NCBI RefSeq assembly: GCF_025758695.1
Contig: NZ_JANJQP010000001.1
Coordinates: 248,001-312,000, forward strand
Direction of reading: 5' to 3'
From: Oenococcus kitaharae
GTDB taxonomy: Bacteria > Bacillota > Bacilli > Lactobacillales > Lactobacillaceae
Length of the DNA stretch: 64,000 nucleotides
Shown here: positions 27,046 through 36,230 of the stretch, piece after piece
Layout of the letters: each line of letters starts with the position of its first letter
How positions within the stretch are numbered: position 1 is the first letter of the stretch
Notes under the pieces: model-generated
What the model saw: the letters and a program-made list of their open reading frames with translations, nothing else
Databases searched by the model: none
Told to the model about the DNA's origin: nothing
Program-made: the position numbers and the translations under genes

Positions 27046-29931
27046 GTGAGCTATACACCTTTACAAGTTTTTAGCGAATACGATCTGTTGAGAAATCCCA
27101 ATAAGACCGACCTGCTCATTAGTGCTTTAAAAAATAAAGGATTTAAGGCGGCAGTTTTGGCAAACCATAATTACCTTTATGGTGCGGAAAAATTCCGTCA
27201 AGCAGCGATTTTAGCTGGAATCAAGCCAATAATCGGGTTGACAATCAGTCAAACTGATTTTGGCGAAATTATTGCGATTGCAAAAAATTTTCACGGTTAT
27301 CAGAATCTAATGAAAATCAGCAGTTATCTAGCTTTTCATCCAGATGAGACATTTGAACTGAAAGATAGCAGCCTGTCACTGACAGATATTGCTTTGATTT
27401 TTGAAGACGATCAACATAAAGCGTCTTTATCCAATGCGGACTGTTTTACGAGAAAAGAGCTCGGTTATTTTCCAATTGATTGGGTCAATGAAACAGATGC
27501 GATTGTTGCCACGGCGCTTCGGCATATCGATGAAAATGCCCTGAACTTCAATGGACAGGCAGAATTGACTGGCCATAGCCTCCAGGATGCAGACTTTTAT
27601 GTGTCTCAACTGCCTTCGGATATTTTGCAAAATAATATCAATTTTTTCAATTCTGTACGGAACGACTGGCCTGAAAATGTGAAGCACCTTCCCATTTTCC
27701 CATTGCCGCAAGGCGAGACGGATCCTAAAAAGTATCTTTCAGAATTAGTCAAATTAGGTTTGCAAAACCGCTTTTTAAATCGGAAAATCCCCGACAATTA
27801 TAAAGAGCGCATTGATTATGAATTGAAAGTTATTTTCCAGCTTGGTCTGGCAGATTATTTTTTGGTGGTCTGGGACATCATCAATTTTGCTCGTCACCAC
27901 AACATTCAGCTTGGTGCTGGTCGAGGGTCGGCTGTCGGGTCATTAGTTGCTTACGCTTTATATATCACAACGATTGATCCAATCGAGTATGATCTCTATT
28001 TCGAACGTTTTTTGAATCCAAAACGTGTACAGCTTCCAGATATTGATATTGATGTACCGGGCAATCGCCGTCAAGAAATTGTTGAATATCTGCAAGGCAA
28101 GTATTCAATCGATCATTTTTCTCAAATCGGTACTTTCGACACTTTCAAAAGGAGGCTGGCGGTTCGAGATAGTGCACGAATTTTTGCCAGCAGTGAAGGA
28201 AGTCTGAAACGTTTTTCTAGATTTATGGCTTCAAATGATGATGCTTTAGAGAATGCGGATCCAGAAAATCTACCAGACGGTATTTCGGATTTGCCTCATG
28301 CAAAAGAAATTATCGCACTGGCTAAAAAGATATCCGGACTACCGCGTCACATCGGTATTCATGCCGCCGGAATTGTTTTAAGTCCGGAAAAATTAGTTAA
28401 TTATGTCCCTTTAAATCGTGTTTCCGATACGACGGTGACACAATTTGATAAAGATGATGTCGAGGCAATCGGCTTAGTTAAATTTGATTTGCTGCGTTTA
28501 ACTAACCTCGATATGATTGCCGATATGCGTGCGCTAATCAGAAAAAATACTGGTCGGCGAATTAATCTGGACCATGTGCCGTTGGATGATATTAAAGTGC
28601 TGACCATTTTTAGGACACTGCAGACAAATGGCATTTTCCAATTTGAGTCTGATTCGGCCAAAAGCGCTTTAAAACAGGTATCTGTCAGCAGTTTTGATGA
28701 TATTGTAGCAGTTAATGCATTGAATCGGCCAGGGCCGTCGGAAAATATCCCGGCTTATGCAAAGGGCAAGGCCGATTCAAGAGAAATTCATATTATCGAT
28801 GAAAGTTTGCGAAATATTCTACAGCCGACTTATGGTGTGATTATTTATCAAGAGCAGGTCATGCAGATTGCACAAGTTTATGCTGGTTTTTCTTTGGGGG
28901 AGGCCGACGTTTTTCGAGCAGCAATCGGGCACAAGAATGAGAGCGTTCTGATGGCTCAGCACGATGCTTTTGTTGCTGGTGCTTTAAAAAAGGGTCATGA
29001 GAGTCGGCAGGCAGAAGAAATTTTCGCTTATATCGAGCGTTTTGCTAATTATGGTTTTAACAAAAGCCACGCGGTTGCCTACAGCAAACTCGCTTTTGAA
29101 ATGGCTTTTGTCAAAGCCTATTTCCCATTAGAATTTTTCTCTGTATTGCTGAACTTTGATAGTAAAACGGCCTACCTGCAAGATGTTAAAAATAGTGGCA
29201 TTCCGCTTGCCGGTCCGGACATCAATCATGCCCAAAACGGCTTTTCCAGTGGCGACAATGTGATTTACACCGGGCTGGGCAAAATTAAGGGGCTGAACAG
29301 AAAAGTTGTCGAGCAGATTTTAAACGAACGTGACAGCAGTGGTCCTTTCCCGACCTTAATTGATTTTTTGCAGCGGATGTCGGGCAGTGATTTGAGTGAA
29401 AACGATATCATACAGCTGGCCTTTGCCGGGTCTTTGGACCATTTTGGCTATACACGTCAAGAACTCGTCGAAAATGCCGCTTCTCTGATTACGGCCATGC
29501 AGTTTGGCGGCAGTCTTCTTAGTGAGACGAAATTGAACGCCGCAAAAGAAATGCCTCTATTGCAGCGTTTACAGCAAGAGAAAGCTGTTTTGGGTTTTTC
29601 GATTTCTGGTCATCCAATTGATAGTTTGAGAAAAGAAATTCTTGCTAAGGGCTACACGCAGGTTAGTGACTTAAAGACAGACACCGAAGTGAAAATGGCG
29701 GTCATGGTGGATTCTATCAGAACTACTCGCGATAAGAATGGTAATCAAATGGCTTTTGTCTCTATTTCAGATGGCAGCGGCGAAAGTTCCTTAACTGTTT
29801 TTGCTCGTGAATATGCGAAAGCCGCACCAATTTTAAAGAATGGCGCTTTAATTGCATTTATAGGAAAAACGCAGCTTAGACGGGATGAAATTAACATTAT
29901 TGCAAATAAAATCAAGCAGATCGGCGACTGA
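27046..29931 (+). CDS. dnaE: DNA polymerase III alpha subunit, DnaE type
   Basis: The second replicative polymerase of Firmicutes, extending RNA primers before PolC takes over, and error-prone. At 961 residues it is shorter than many DnaE proteins. The N-terminal PHP domain is degenerate: the usual HLHVHSEY reads PLQVFSEYDLL and TDHG reads ANHN, so metal binding is lost, as is common in this lineage. The polymerase core is intact (LGAGRGSAVGS, LPDIDIDVPGNRR), with a helix-hairpin-helix region and a C-terminal OB fold (about 860-950). Start is a GTG without a Shine-Dalgarno, 6 nt after TATTAT. Confidence 0.95.
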   Translation: MSYTPLQVFSEYDLLRNPNKTDLLISALKNKGFKAAVLANHNYLYGAEKFRQAAILAGIKPIIGLTISQTDFGEIIAIAKNFHGYQNLMKISSYLAFHPDETFELKDSSLSLTDIALIFEDDQHKASLSNADCFTRKELGYFPIDWVNETDAIVATALRHIDENALNFNGQAELTGHSLQDADFYVSQLPSDILQNNINFFNSVRNDWPENVKHLPIFPLPQGETDPKKYLSELVKLGLQNRFLNRKIPDNYKERIDYELKVIFQLGLADYFLVVWDIINFARHHNIQLGAGRGSAVGSLVAYALYITTIDPIEYDLYFERFLNPKRVQLPDIDIDVPGNRRQEIVEYLQGKYSIDHFSQIGTFDTFKRRLAVRDSARIFASSEGSLKRFSRFMASNDDALENADPENLPDGISDLPHAKEIIALAKKISGLPRHIGIHAAGIVLSPEKLVNYVPLNRVSDTTVTQFDKDDVEAIGLVKFDLLRLTNLDMIADMRALIRKNTGRRINLDHVPLDDIKVLTIFRTLQTNGIFQFESDSAKSALKQVSVSSFDDIVAVNALNRPGPSENIPAYAKGKADSREIHIIDESLRNILQPTYGVIIYQEQVMQIAQVYAGFSLGEADVFRAAIGHKNESVLMAQHDAFVAGALKKGHESRQAEEIFAYIERFANYGFNKSHAVAYSKLAFEMAFVKAYFPLEFFSVLLNFDSKTAYLQDVKNSGIPLAGPDINHAQNGFSSGDNVIYTGLGKIKGLNRKVVEQILNERDSSGPFPTLIDFLQRMSGSDLSENDIIQLAFAGSLDHFGYTRQELVENAASLITAMQFGGSLLSETKLNAAKEMPLLQRLQQEKAVLGFSISGHPIDSLRKEILAKGYTQVSDLKTDTEVKMAVMVDSIRTTRDKNGNQMAFVSISDGSGESSLTVFAREYAKAAPILKNGALIAFIGKTQLRRDEINIIANKIKQIGD

Positions 29932-29995
29932 TTTGTGAAGAAAATGTTAAGATAAAAAGTGTTTTGTCAAATGAAAATCAAAATAGGAGCATTAA

Positions 29996-31429
29996 ATGAA
30001 AAAGACAAAAATTGTTTCCACCTTAGGACCTGCTTCAAATGATCTTAAGACTATTTCCGCGTTGATTAATAATGGGATTAATGTTGCCCGTTTTAACTTC
30101 AGCCATGGTGACCATGATGAACATGCCAGCCGAATGGCTTTGGTTCACGAGGCTGAAAAAAAGACTGGTAAATTGATCGGTTTCATGCTTGACACGAAGG
30201 GTGCTGAAATCAGAACAACTGTCCAGGACACACCAACCGGAAAAATCGAATTCAAGCAAGGCGATAAGCTGCGCATTTCAATGAACGAGAAATTAAAGGG
30301 TACCAAAGACAAAATCGCCGTTACTTATAAGGGATTGTACGACGATGTCAAAGTTGGCGGAAAAGTTTTGTTTGATGACGGAATTATTGAAATGACTGTC
30401 ACAGACAAGGATGTTGAGAAAAGAGAGCTGATCGTCGAAGTTGATAACGATGGCGTTCTTGGCGGCAGAAAAGGTGTGAACGCACCTGGTGTTGCTATCA
30501 ACCTGCCTGGTATCACTGAAAAAGACAAATCAGATATCGAATTTGGTCTGGAGCAGGGCATTGACTTTATCGCTGCTTCGTTCGTGCGTAAAGCCGAAGA
30601 TGTTCTTGATATCCGCAAACTGCTGAAGAAGCATCATCAAGAAAAGCATGTCATGATCTTCCCTAAGATTGAATCTCAGGAAGGTATTGATAATTTTGAA
30701 TCAATCATTGAAGTTTCTGATGGGTTAATGGTTCCTCGTGGCGACATGGGTGTTGAAATTCCTTATGAAGAAGTGCCTGTCATTCAAAAGAAAATGATTC
30801 GTTATCTGAATCGTTTGGGCAAACCTGTCATCACAGCAACTCAGATGCTGGATTCTATGATTGAGAATCCTCGTGCTACCCGTGCCGAGATCAACGATGT
30901 TGAAAACGCTGTTTGGGATGGCACTGATGCAACGATGCTTTCTGGTGAATCTGCTAACGGTTCATGGCCTGTAGAAGCTGTTAAAACGATGGCGACATCT
31001 GATGAATATGCCGAAGACCATGTTCATGATGATGGTAACCGTATTGATTTGCACAATGAACCAAAAACAAGCGACACTGAAGTTTTGGCTCAAGCCGCTG
31101 TTGATGCAGCTCGCGAGGCTGGTGCTAAGGCCATTGTGGCTTCGACTGCCTCTGGATATACAGCACGTTTGATTTCTAAGTATCGTCCAGACATGCCGAT
31201 TCTGGCCATCACTTATGATGAATTGACTGCCCGTTCATTGACAATCAATTACGCGGTTTATCCAGTTGTCGAAGAAGCACCTGAGACGACCGACGATATG
31301 ATTGAATTAGCCAAGAAAACGGCTCACGACAAGAAATTAGCTAAAAAGGGCGACACAATCGTTGTTACAGCTGGTTTGCCTATTAAGACGCCGGGAACTA
31401 CCAACTTAATTCACGTTGTCAAACTTTAA
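29996..31429 (+). CDS. pyk: Pyruvate kinase
   Basis: Last step of glycolysis, phosphoenolpyruvate + ADP to pyruvate + ATP. The 477-residue product has KTKIVSTLGPAS, NVARFNFSHGDHDEH, the B domain (about 70-170) and the active-site signature MIFPKIESQEGIDNFE, then MVPRGDMGVEIP and ITATQMLDSM. It lacks the extra C-terminal PEP-utiliser-like domain found in Bacillus. Shine-Dalgarno AATAGGAGC precedes the ATG. It is a single-gene unit with its own terminator; pfkA, often adjacent in lactic acid bacteria, is absent here. Confidence 0.97.
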   Translation: MKKTKIVSTLGPASNDLKTISALINNGINVARFNFSHGDHDEHASRMALVHEAEKKTGKLIGFMLDTKGAEIRTTVQDTPTGKIEFKQGDKLRISMNEKLKGTKDKIAVTYKGLYDDVKVGGKVLFDDGIIEMTVTDKDVEKRELIVEVDNDGVLGGRKGVNAPGVAINLPGITEKDKSDIEFGLEQGIDFIAASFVRKAEDVLDIRKLLKKHHQEKHVMIFPKIESQEGIDNFESIIEVSDGLMVPRGDMGVEIPYEEVPVIQKKMIRYLNRLGKPVITATQMLDSMIENPRATRAEINDVENAVWDGTDATMLSGESANGSWPVEAVKTMATSDEYAEDHVHDDGNRIDLHNEPKTSDTEVLAQAAVDAAREAGAKAIVASTASGYTARLISKYRPDMPILAITYDELTARSLTINYAVYPVVEEAPETTDDMIELAKKTAHDKKLAKKGDTIVVTAGLPIKTPGTTNLIHVVKL

Positions 31430-31469
31430 AATTGCTGACGAAAGAATTTATCTTTTGATCGCATATCAA

Positions 31470-31506
31470 AAAGAGTGGTTAGATTTTCTAGCCACTCTTT
31501 TTTTTG
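31470..31506 (+). terminator. Strong terminator after pyk
   Basis: AAAGAGTGGTTAG (31470-31482) with CTAGCCACTCTTT (31488-31500), one G-U pair, 5-nt loop, then more T. The 180 nt from here to xerD hold no gene or repeat that I can support. Confidence 0.9.
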
Positions 31507-31684
31507 AATACAAGATCTGTTTAAAGTTGTATGCAATCATTCGTTTATCTTCCTTCAGATTCGTCTCGTGCTGATTGAATTACGGCAAAATAAATGACCA
31601 ACTGCAGGAGACTGCCGACTATCGATCTACAAAAGGGCATTGAATTAAGAGTTTTTAATATTGTTTAGACTGTATGATGAGATT

Positions 31685-32593
31685 ATGTCAACTAACAATA
31701 AAGCGATGAGTGATTTATTAAACGACTATAGTGCGTATCTTCGCAGTGAACGGGGCCTGCTGGAAAATTCTGTCAAAAGCTACCATCAAGATCTCTCAGA
31801 ATTTACTGATTTTTTATGTCGTCAGCATTTGAGTTTGAATTCGGTTGATCGTTTTACAATTCTAAATTGGTTAAACGAGCAAAAAAAAGCTGGTAAATCA
31901 AATAATTCGATTGTCCACATGGTCAGTTCATTGAGAAAATTTTTTGCCTACCTAACTTTAGACAAACATTTGGCACAAAATCCAATGGAAAAAGTTACCA
32001 CGCCCAAAAAGAGCAGTCATCTGCCACAGGTACTTTCCGCTGAAGAAATAGAAAAGTTATTGGCAGTGCCGGATATTTCAACGAAGCTCGGCCTAAGAAA
32101 TCGCGCTATGCTTGAAACTATGTACGCAACTGGTTTTCGTGTTTCTGAAATTTGCAACCTGGAAATGGCTGATCTTCATGCTGACTTGGGCTTAGTCACG
32201 ACGGTTGGAAAAGGTGAAAAACAACGCATTGTGCCGATTGGCGAAATTTCGCTGCTCTATATTTCTAAATATTTAAAAGAATCACGCCCGCTGCTGACGG
32301 CCAAAAAGGAGAGTCCTTACTTATTTGTTAATAATCACGGTTCACAGCTTTCGCGTCAAGGCGTTTTTAAATTGATGAAGCAGTTTGCAAATCAGGCTGG
32401 TATCACTAAAGACATTAGTCCGCATACGCTTCGGCACTCTTTTGCTACTCATTTACTGGAAAATGGTGCCGATTTAAGAATTGTACAGGAATTACTTGGG
32501 CATTCGGATATTAGCACTACGCAAATTTATACGCAGGTCAGCGAAAAACATTTGCGCGATCAGTACAATAAATTTCATCCGCGCGCTAATTGA
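31685..32593 (+). CDS. xerD: Tyrosine recombinase XerD
   Basis: Site-specific recombinase resolving chromosome dimers at dif with XerC. The 302-residue product has an N-terminal SAM-like DNA-binding domain and a catalytic domain with the Arg in TGFRVSE, the HTLRHSFATHLL box, the second His in LLGHSDISTTQIYTQV and Tyr in that last motif. Position upstream of scpAB favours XerD over XerC. The ATG at 31685 has no Shine-Dalgarno but TATGAT lies 6 nt before it; an ATG at 31706 is the alternative. Confidence 0.92.
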   Translation: MSTNNKAMSDLLNDYSAYLRSERGLLENSVKSYHQDLSEFTDFLCRQHLSLNSVDRFTILNWLNEQKKAGKSNNSIVHMVSSLRKFFAYLTLDKHLAQNPMEKVTTPKKSSHLPQVLSAEEIEKLLAVPDISTKLGLRNRAMLETMYATGFRVSEICNLEMADLHADLGLVTTVGKGEKQRIVPIGEISLLYISKYLKESRPLLTAKKESPYLFVNNHGSQLSRQGVFKLMKQFANQAGITKDISPHTLRHSFATHLLENGADLRIVQELLGHSDISTTQIYTQVSEKHLRDQYNKFHPRAN

Positions 32594-32612
32594 CCTGATT
32601 AATGATGATAAA

Positions 32613-33362
32613 ATGATGTTTGTGCCTCAGGAAAAACTAACAATCTCACTCAGCGATTTTAATGGTCCATTGGACCTGCTGCTTCACCTGATCCGCACGC
32701 AGGAGTTGGATATTTTTGACTTACCGATTGCAAAGGTGACTGATCAATTTTTACAGTTTATTCATCAGCAATTGACTCCTTCGTTAGACTCAGCAGGCGA
32801 GTATCTATACATGGCAGCCAACTTAATCAAAATCAAGTCGCGTTTTTTGCTTCCAACAGTCAATCAGGAGGCGGACCAAGAAGCTGAGAATGATCCTCGT
32901 TTGGAACTTGTTCAAACACTGCTTGAATATCAGCGTTATCAAGATGTCGTTGGCCAGATGTCTGAACTCCAGCAGCATCGTGCGCTTTCTTACACACGGC
33001 CTGTTGCACAAATACCAAGCGGCATTACGGTAGCGCCCTTATCTCCCGGAGTGACCCTGCAGGATCTTCAGCATGCTTTTTTAAGCATTTGGCAGCGTCA
33101 TTTACAAGAGAATCCAAAAAAAAGGCGAATCGAAAGGGAAACATTTTCTATCTCAGATAAAATTTATCAAATTAAAGAGCTGTTTCGAGATCGACTCTCA
33201 GATTTTCAGGTCGCCTTTGACCAGCTTTTCAAAGCTAAGCAGGATCCGGATGAAATGATTACGACTTTTTTAGCAATTTTAGAGTTGGCCAAAGATCATT
33301 TTCTGCACATCAGCCAGAATGAGACGCAAGAAATATACATTGCTAAGAGGCTGGCTGAATGA
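32613..33362 (+). CDS. scpA: Segregation and condensation protein A
   Basis: Kleisin that bridges SMC heads in the condensin complex with ScpB. The 249-residue product has the N-terminal motif ISLSDFNGPLDLLLHLIRTQELDIFDLPIAKVT, a variable middle and a C-terminal winged-helix region. I chose the ATG at 32613 (a second at 32616 is equally possible); there is no Shine-Dalgarno, and the weak hexamer AATGAT lies 6 nt upstream. A longer frame beginning inside xerD is not conserved. It overlaps scpB by 4 nt. Confidence 0.93.
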   Translation: MMFVPQEKLTISLSDFNGPLDLLLHLIRTQELDIFDLPIAKVTDQFLQFIHQQLTPSLDSAGEYLYMAANLIKIKSRFLLPTVNQEADQEAENDPRLELVQTLLEYQRYQDVVGQMSELQQHRALSYTRPVAQIPSGITVAPLSPGVTLQDLQHAFLSIWQRHLQENPKKRRIERETFSISDKIYQIKELFRDRLSDFQVAFDQLFKAKQDPDEMITTFLAILELAKDHFLHISQNETQEIYIAKRLAE

Positions 33363-33955
33363 CGTATTTTGATGAGACAGCCGCATTAAAGGCCTTGATC
33401 TTTGTCGCAGGAGATGACGGCATCAGTTTAACAGATTTAAGCGGTGTCACTGGGTTTGACCGCTCAGCAATTCAAGATTTATTGGCTTCGTCAGAAGAGA
33501 ATATGGCAGCGGATTCCAAAAACCCGTTGCGGTTAGTCAAAAATGAGGATACTTACCGTTTAATCACTAAGGCAGACTTTGCACCTTTATTAAGCAAATA
33601 TTATCAATCGCCAGTTGCTAGCAGCTTATCCAAGGCTAGTCTCGAAGCACTAACCATTATTGCTTATAAGCAGCCGGTCACACGACTAGAGGTCGATAAA
33701 ATTCGTGGTGTCAATTCGTCCGGTGCTATCTCGCGTCTGCTTTTTCGAGACCTAATTCAGGAATCGGGCCGAAAAAATGAGATCGGCCGGCCGATCTTAT
33801 ACACAACAACCGCTTTTTTTCTAGACTATTTTGGTTTAAAGAATCTAAGCGACCTGCCAGCTCTGCCAGACCTTCAAAATCCCGATGATCTGGATATTGA
33901 AGATCAAGCTAATCTATTTTCTCAACGAAAATTTTTTGAAGAAGGGAAAAAATGA
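33359..33955 (+). CDS. scpB: Segregation and condensation protein B
   Basis: Winged-helix partner that stabilises the SMC-ScpA complex. The 198-residue product shows two winged-helix domains and the diagnostic stretch LSKASLEALTIIAYKQPVTRLEVDKIRGVNSSGAI, followed by GRPILYTTTAFFLDYFGL. It overlaps scpA (ATGA) and is immediately followed by rluB, with GAAGGGA as the rluB Shine-Dalgarno inside its last codons. Confidence 0.95.
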   Translation: MTYFDETAALKALIFVAGDDGISLTDLSGVTGFDRSAIQDLLASSEENMAADSKNPLRLVKNEDTYRLITKADFAPLLSKYYQSPVASSLSKASLEALTIIAYKQPVTRLEVDKIRGVNSSGAISRLLFRDLIQESGRKNEIGRPILYTTTAFFLDYFGLKNLSDLPALPDLQNPDDLDIEDQANLFSQRKFFEEGKK

Positions 33956-34666
33956 ATGAATGAACCGCAAAGAGTTCAAAAACGTATCGCGCAGGCTGGT
34001 ATTGCCTCGCGACGCAAGGCTGAACAGTTGATCATTGATGGCCAAGTAGCAGTCAATGGCAAAACGTTAACTAAGCTAGGGCGAAAGGTTACGGATCAGG
34101 ACATTATTTCCGTGAATGGCCAAGTCATTAATAGCGAAAAGTTTGAATATTATCTGCTCAATAAACCTGCTGGTTATGTTTCTTCAAATAAAAGCTATCC
34201 GAATCAGCCTAGTGTTATCGGTTTGATTAACAGCCAATCACGCTTATTTTCAGTCGGACGGCTGGACCAGGACACGACAGGTGTGCTTCTCCTTACAAAT
34301 GATGGATCACTGACTCAGAAATTAACACATCCCAAACACCGTATTAAGCGAATTTACGAAGCATTAGTTAAAGGTGTGCCGACCGAAAGCGAGTTAGCGG
34401 ATTTGACCAAACCAATGAGATTTGACAATGAAATTTTTTTCCCGCAATCAGGCAAAATCATCAAGCAGATTAATCCGACACAAAGCCTATTGGAAGTGAC
34501 TGTTGCCGAAGGGAAAAATCATGAAATAAAAAAAATCCTGCAGTATATCGGCCATCCGGTCATCAAATTGCATCGCAAAATGTTTGCCGGCATATCTTTG
34601 GGTCAATTAGAATCCGGGAAGTACCGAACGCTAACTCAAAAAGAGATTGAGAAATTAAAGCAATGA
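33956..34666 (+). CDS. rluB: 23S rRNA pseudouridine synthase RluB family
   Basis: Makes a pseudouridine in 23S rRNA helix 90/93 region. The 236-residue product has an N-terminal S4 domain (RVQKRIAQAGIASRRKAEQLI) and the catalytic motif GRLDQDTTGVLLLTNDG containing the active-site Asp. The family segment normally rich in arginine, EGRNRQVRR, reads EGKNHEIKKI, one of several conservative drifts in this window. Its end overlaps ribU by 4 nt. Order scpB-rluB-ribU is typical of Lactobacillales. Confidence 0.94.
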   Translation: MNEPQRVQKRIAQAGIASRRKAEQLIIDGQVAVNGKTLTKLGRKVTDQDIISVNGQVINSEKFEYYLLNKPAGYVSSNKSYPNQPSVIGLINSQSRLFSVGRLDQDTTGVLLLTNDGSLTQKLTHPKHRIKRIYEALVKGVPTESELADLTKPMRFDNEIFFPQSGKIIKQINPTQSLLEVTVAEGKNHEIKKILQYIGHPVIKLHRKMFAGISLGQLESGKYRTLTQKEIEKLKQ

Positions 34667-35223
34667 CGAATAATAGAAGCGAACTTAGAAAATTAATGAT
34701 TACAGTGCTATTTTCCGCTGCAAGTTTTATTTTGATGGTGTTTCCGCAAATACCGATTATTCCCCAGGCTAGTTTTTTGGAATTAGAGCTTTCAATTATT
34801 CCTCTACTTCTTTTAAGCTATTTTGTTGGTCTTAAATATGGTCTTTTCGGTTTGATTTTACGTTCTTTGCTCCATTTAATTTTATTGAATAAAGGCGTTG
34901 CAACTTGGATCGGCTTGACAACCAACATCGCAGCTGTGCTTGCTTTTATGCTAGTTTTTGTATGGTTGAGAAAACAGAATATTTGGCTGGCAGTCATCAC
35001 TGCCACGGCAGCTTTGACAATTGTTGCGGTCATTGTAAACGTCGTCTTTGCGATTCCATTGTATGCACGATTTATGAATTTTGATATTAATAAAATTTTG
35101 GGCTTTTGGCAGTACATTTTGCTAATGGTTGTACCATTTAATATCATTCAAGGCTTGGTGTGGAGTGCTATTTATTATCCCATTGAACATTTCTTTACAA
35201 AAATTTTCAAGAATCGGCTATGA
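34663..35223 (+). CDS. ribU: Riboflavin ECF transporter substrate-binding subunit (RibU-like)
   Basis: Membrane S-component that captures riboflavin and works with the shared EcfAA'T energising module (not in this window). The 186-residue product has six hydrophobic helices and the RibU-like segment LELELSIIPLLLLSYFVGLKYG followed by RSLLHLI. The location after rluB supports the assignment. I see no FMN riboswitch upstream; the gene overlaps rluB, so it depends on the operon promoter. Substrate is inferred from family and context. Confidence 0.82.
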   Translation: MTNNRSELRKLMITVLFSAASFILMVFPQIPIIPQASFLELELSIIPLLLLSYFVGLKYGLFGLILRSLLHLILLNKGVATWIGLTTNIAAVLAFMLVFVWLRKQNIWLAVITATAALTIVAVIVNVVFAIPLYARFMNFDINKILGFWQYILLMVVPFNIIQGLVWSAIYYPIEHFFTKIFKNRL

Positions 35224-35249
35224 TAGAATAAATTCTGTACGAGGTAGAC

Positions 35250-36230
35250 ATGAGCGACTTTCAACCATATGATCCAAATGAAGATAATAGTGAAAACGGT
35301 CAAAATAAGCGGAAAGGGCAGAGCAGTGCTGCGCCCTTTCAGCCATTAAATGACCGTTTTCCGGATAGCACTGCCAACGAAAATTCGCAAAGTTTTCAGC
35401 CGTTTTCACCAACTAGTTTTTCTAGTCAGCAAGGTGATGACAGCTTTGATTTTAGTGCGGCTGAAAAAGCATCGAGTTCCGATAGTTTTCAATCTTTTGA
35501 TCAGCCATCAGCAGGATCGCCTTTTCAGCAGCCTGCTTCTAATTTTGATACAGACAAGCCATCGGAAACATATTTTCAGCATTCCGAACCAGCGACGAGC
35601 CAAGCCCCGGATTCTTTTAGAGGATATGAACAGCCGAATCAAGGGTTTACTAACGGCCAGCAGGAGCCATATTCGCAGTTCGATGCACAAGAGAACGATC
35701 ATGATTTCGGCCGGCCTGTTAATAGCTATAATCCAAATAATTACAGCGGTAATCAACCAAATCAGCGATCAAGGCAGACTGCTTCACGCAATACAAATCC
35801 AATTCCCAAAGGGGCTGCATCTCGCCTGAGCCGTAATTCTGTGGTTGCTCTCGTCATTGCTACTCTAATTATTCTGCTGGCGATTCCGGTAATCGGTTCA
35901 GTTGTTGGTGGACGTAAAGCAAATAATGATTCTGGTACACCTTCAGTTGTGACCAACTCCAGCAGCAGTTCAACAAGCAGTCAAACTACGAGCAGCTCTT
36001 CTACAACTAGTTCGTCTGCTCCGGCAAGCTCAAGTTCGTCAGCTGCTCAAACTAGCACTAGCAGTAGTGCTGCAACTACCACGAGTTCATATACCGTTAA
36101 GGCAGGAGATACGCCTTATGCGATTGCAAAAGCGAATAATATGACAGTAGCCGAACTTTACCAATTAAATGGGTTGGCTGCAGGTGCGACCTTGCAGCCG
36201 GGACAGGTTTTGAAGGTCAATGGCAACTAA
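35250..36230 (+). CDS. Membrane-anchored LysM protein with a disordered cytoplasmic N-terminus
   Basis: Three-part protein of 326 residues. Residues 1-195 are hydrophilic and low complexity, rich in Gln, Ser, Phe, Asn and Pro, with irregular FQPF-like repeats (FQPY, PFQPL, SFQPF, SFQSF, PFQQP). Residues 197-218 form one membrane helix, a Ser/Thr linker (about 227-278) follows, and a single LysM domain lies at about 279-325 (YTVKAGDTPYAIAKANNMTV). The topology is type II, with LysM binding peptidoglycan outside. The start is an ATG at 35250 with GAGG upstream. It overlaps cmk by 11 nt. Confidence 0.87.
   Translation: MSDFQPYDPNEDNSENGQNKRKGQSSAAPFQPLNDRFPDSTANENSQSFQPFSPTSFSSQQGDDSFDFSAAEKASSSDSFQSFDQPSAGSPFQQPASNFDTDKPSETYFQHSEPATSQAPDSFRGYEQPNQGFTNGQQEPYSQFDAQENDHDFGRPVNSYNPNNYSGNQPNQRSRQTASRNTNPIPKGAASRLSRNSVVALVIATLIILLAIPVIGSVVGGRKANNDSGTPSVVTNSSSSSTSSQTTSSSSTTSSSAPASSSSSAAQTSTSSSAATTTSSYTVKAGDTPYAIAKANNMTVAELYQLNGLAAGATLQPGQVLKVNGN

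Noticed and set aside
34663-34700. FMN riboswitch for ribU
   Set aside because: There is no untranslated leader before ribU; it overlaps rluB by 4 nt, so a riboswitch is impossible at this place.
35350-35829. 159-codon frame overlapping the LysM gene in another frame
   Set aside because: Created by the repetitive CAG/CAA-rich coding sequence; composition is unlike real proteins and there is no start signal.
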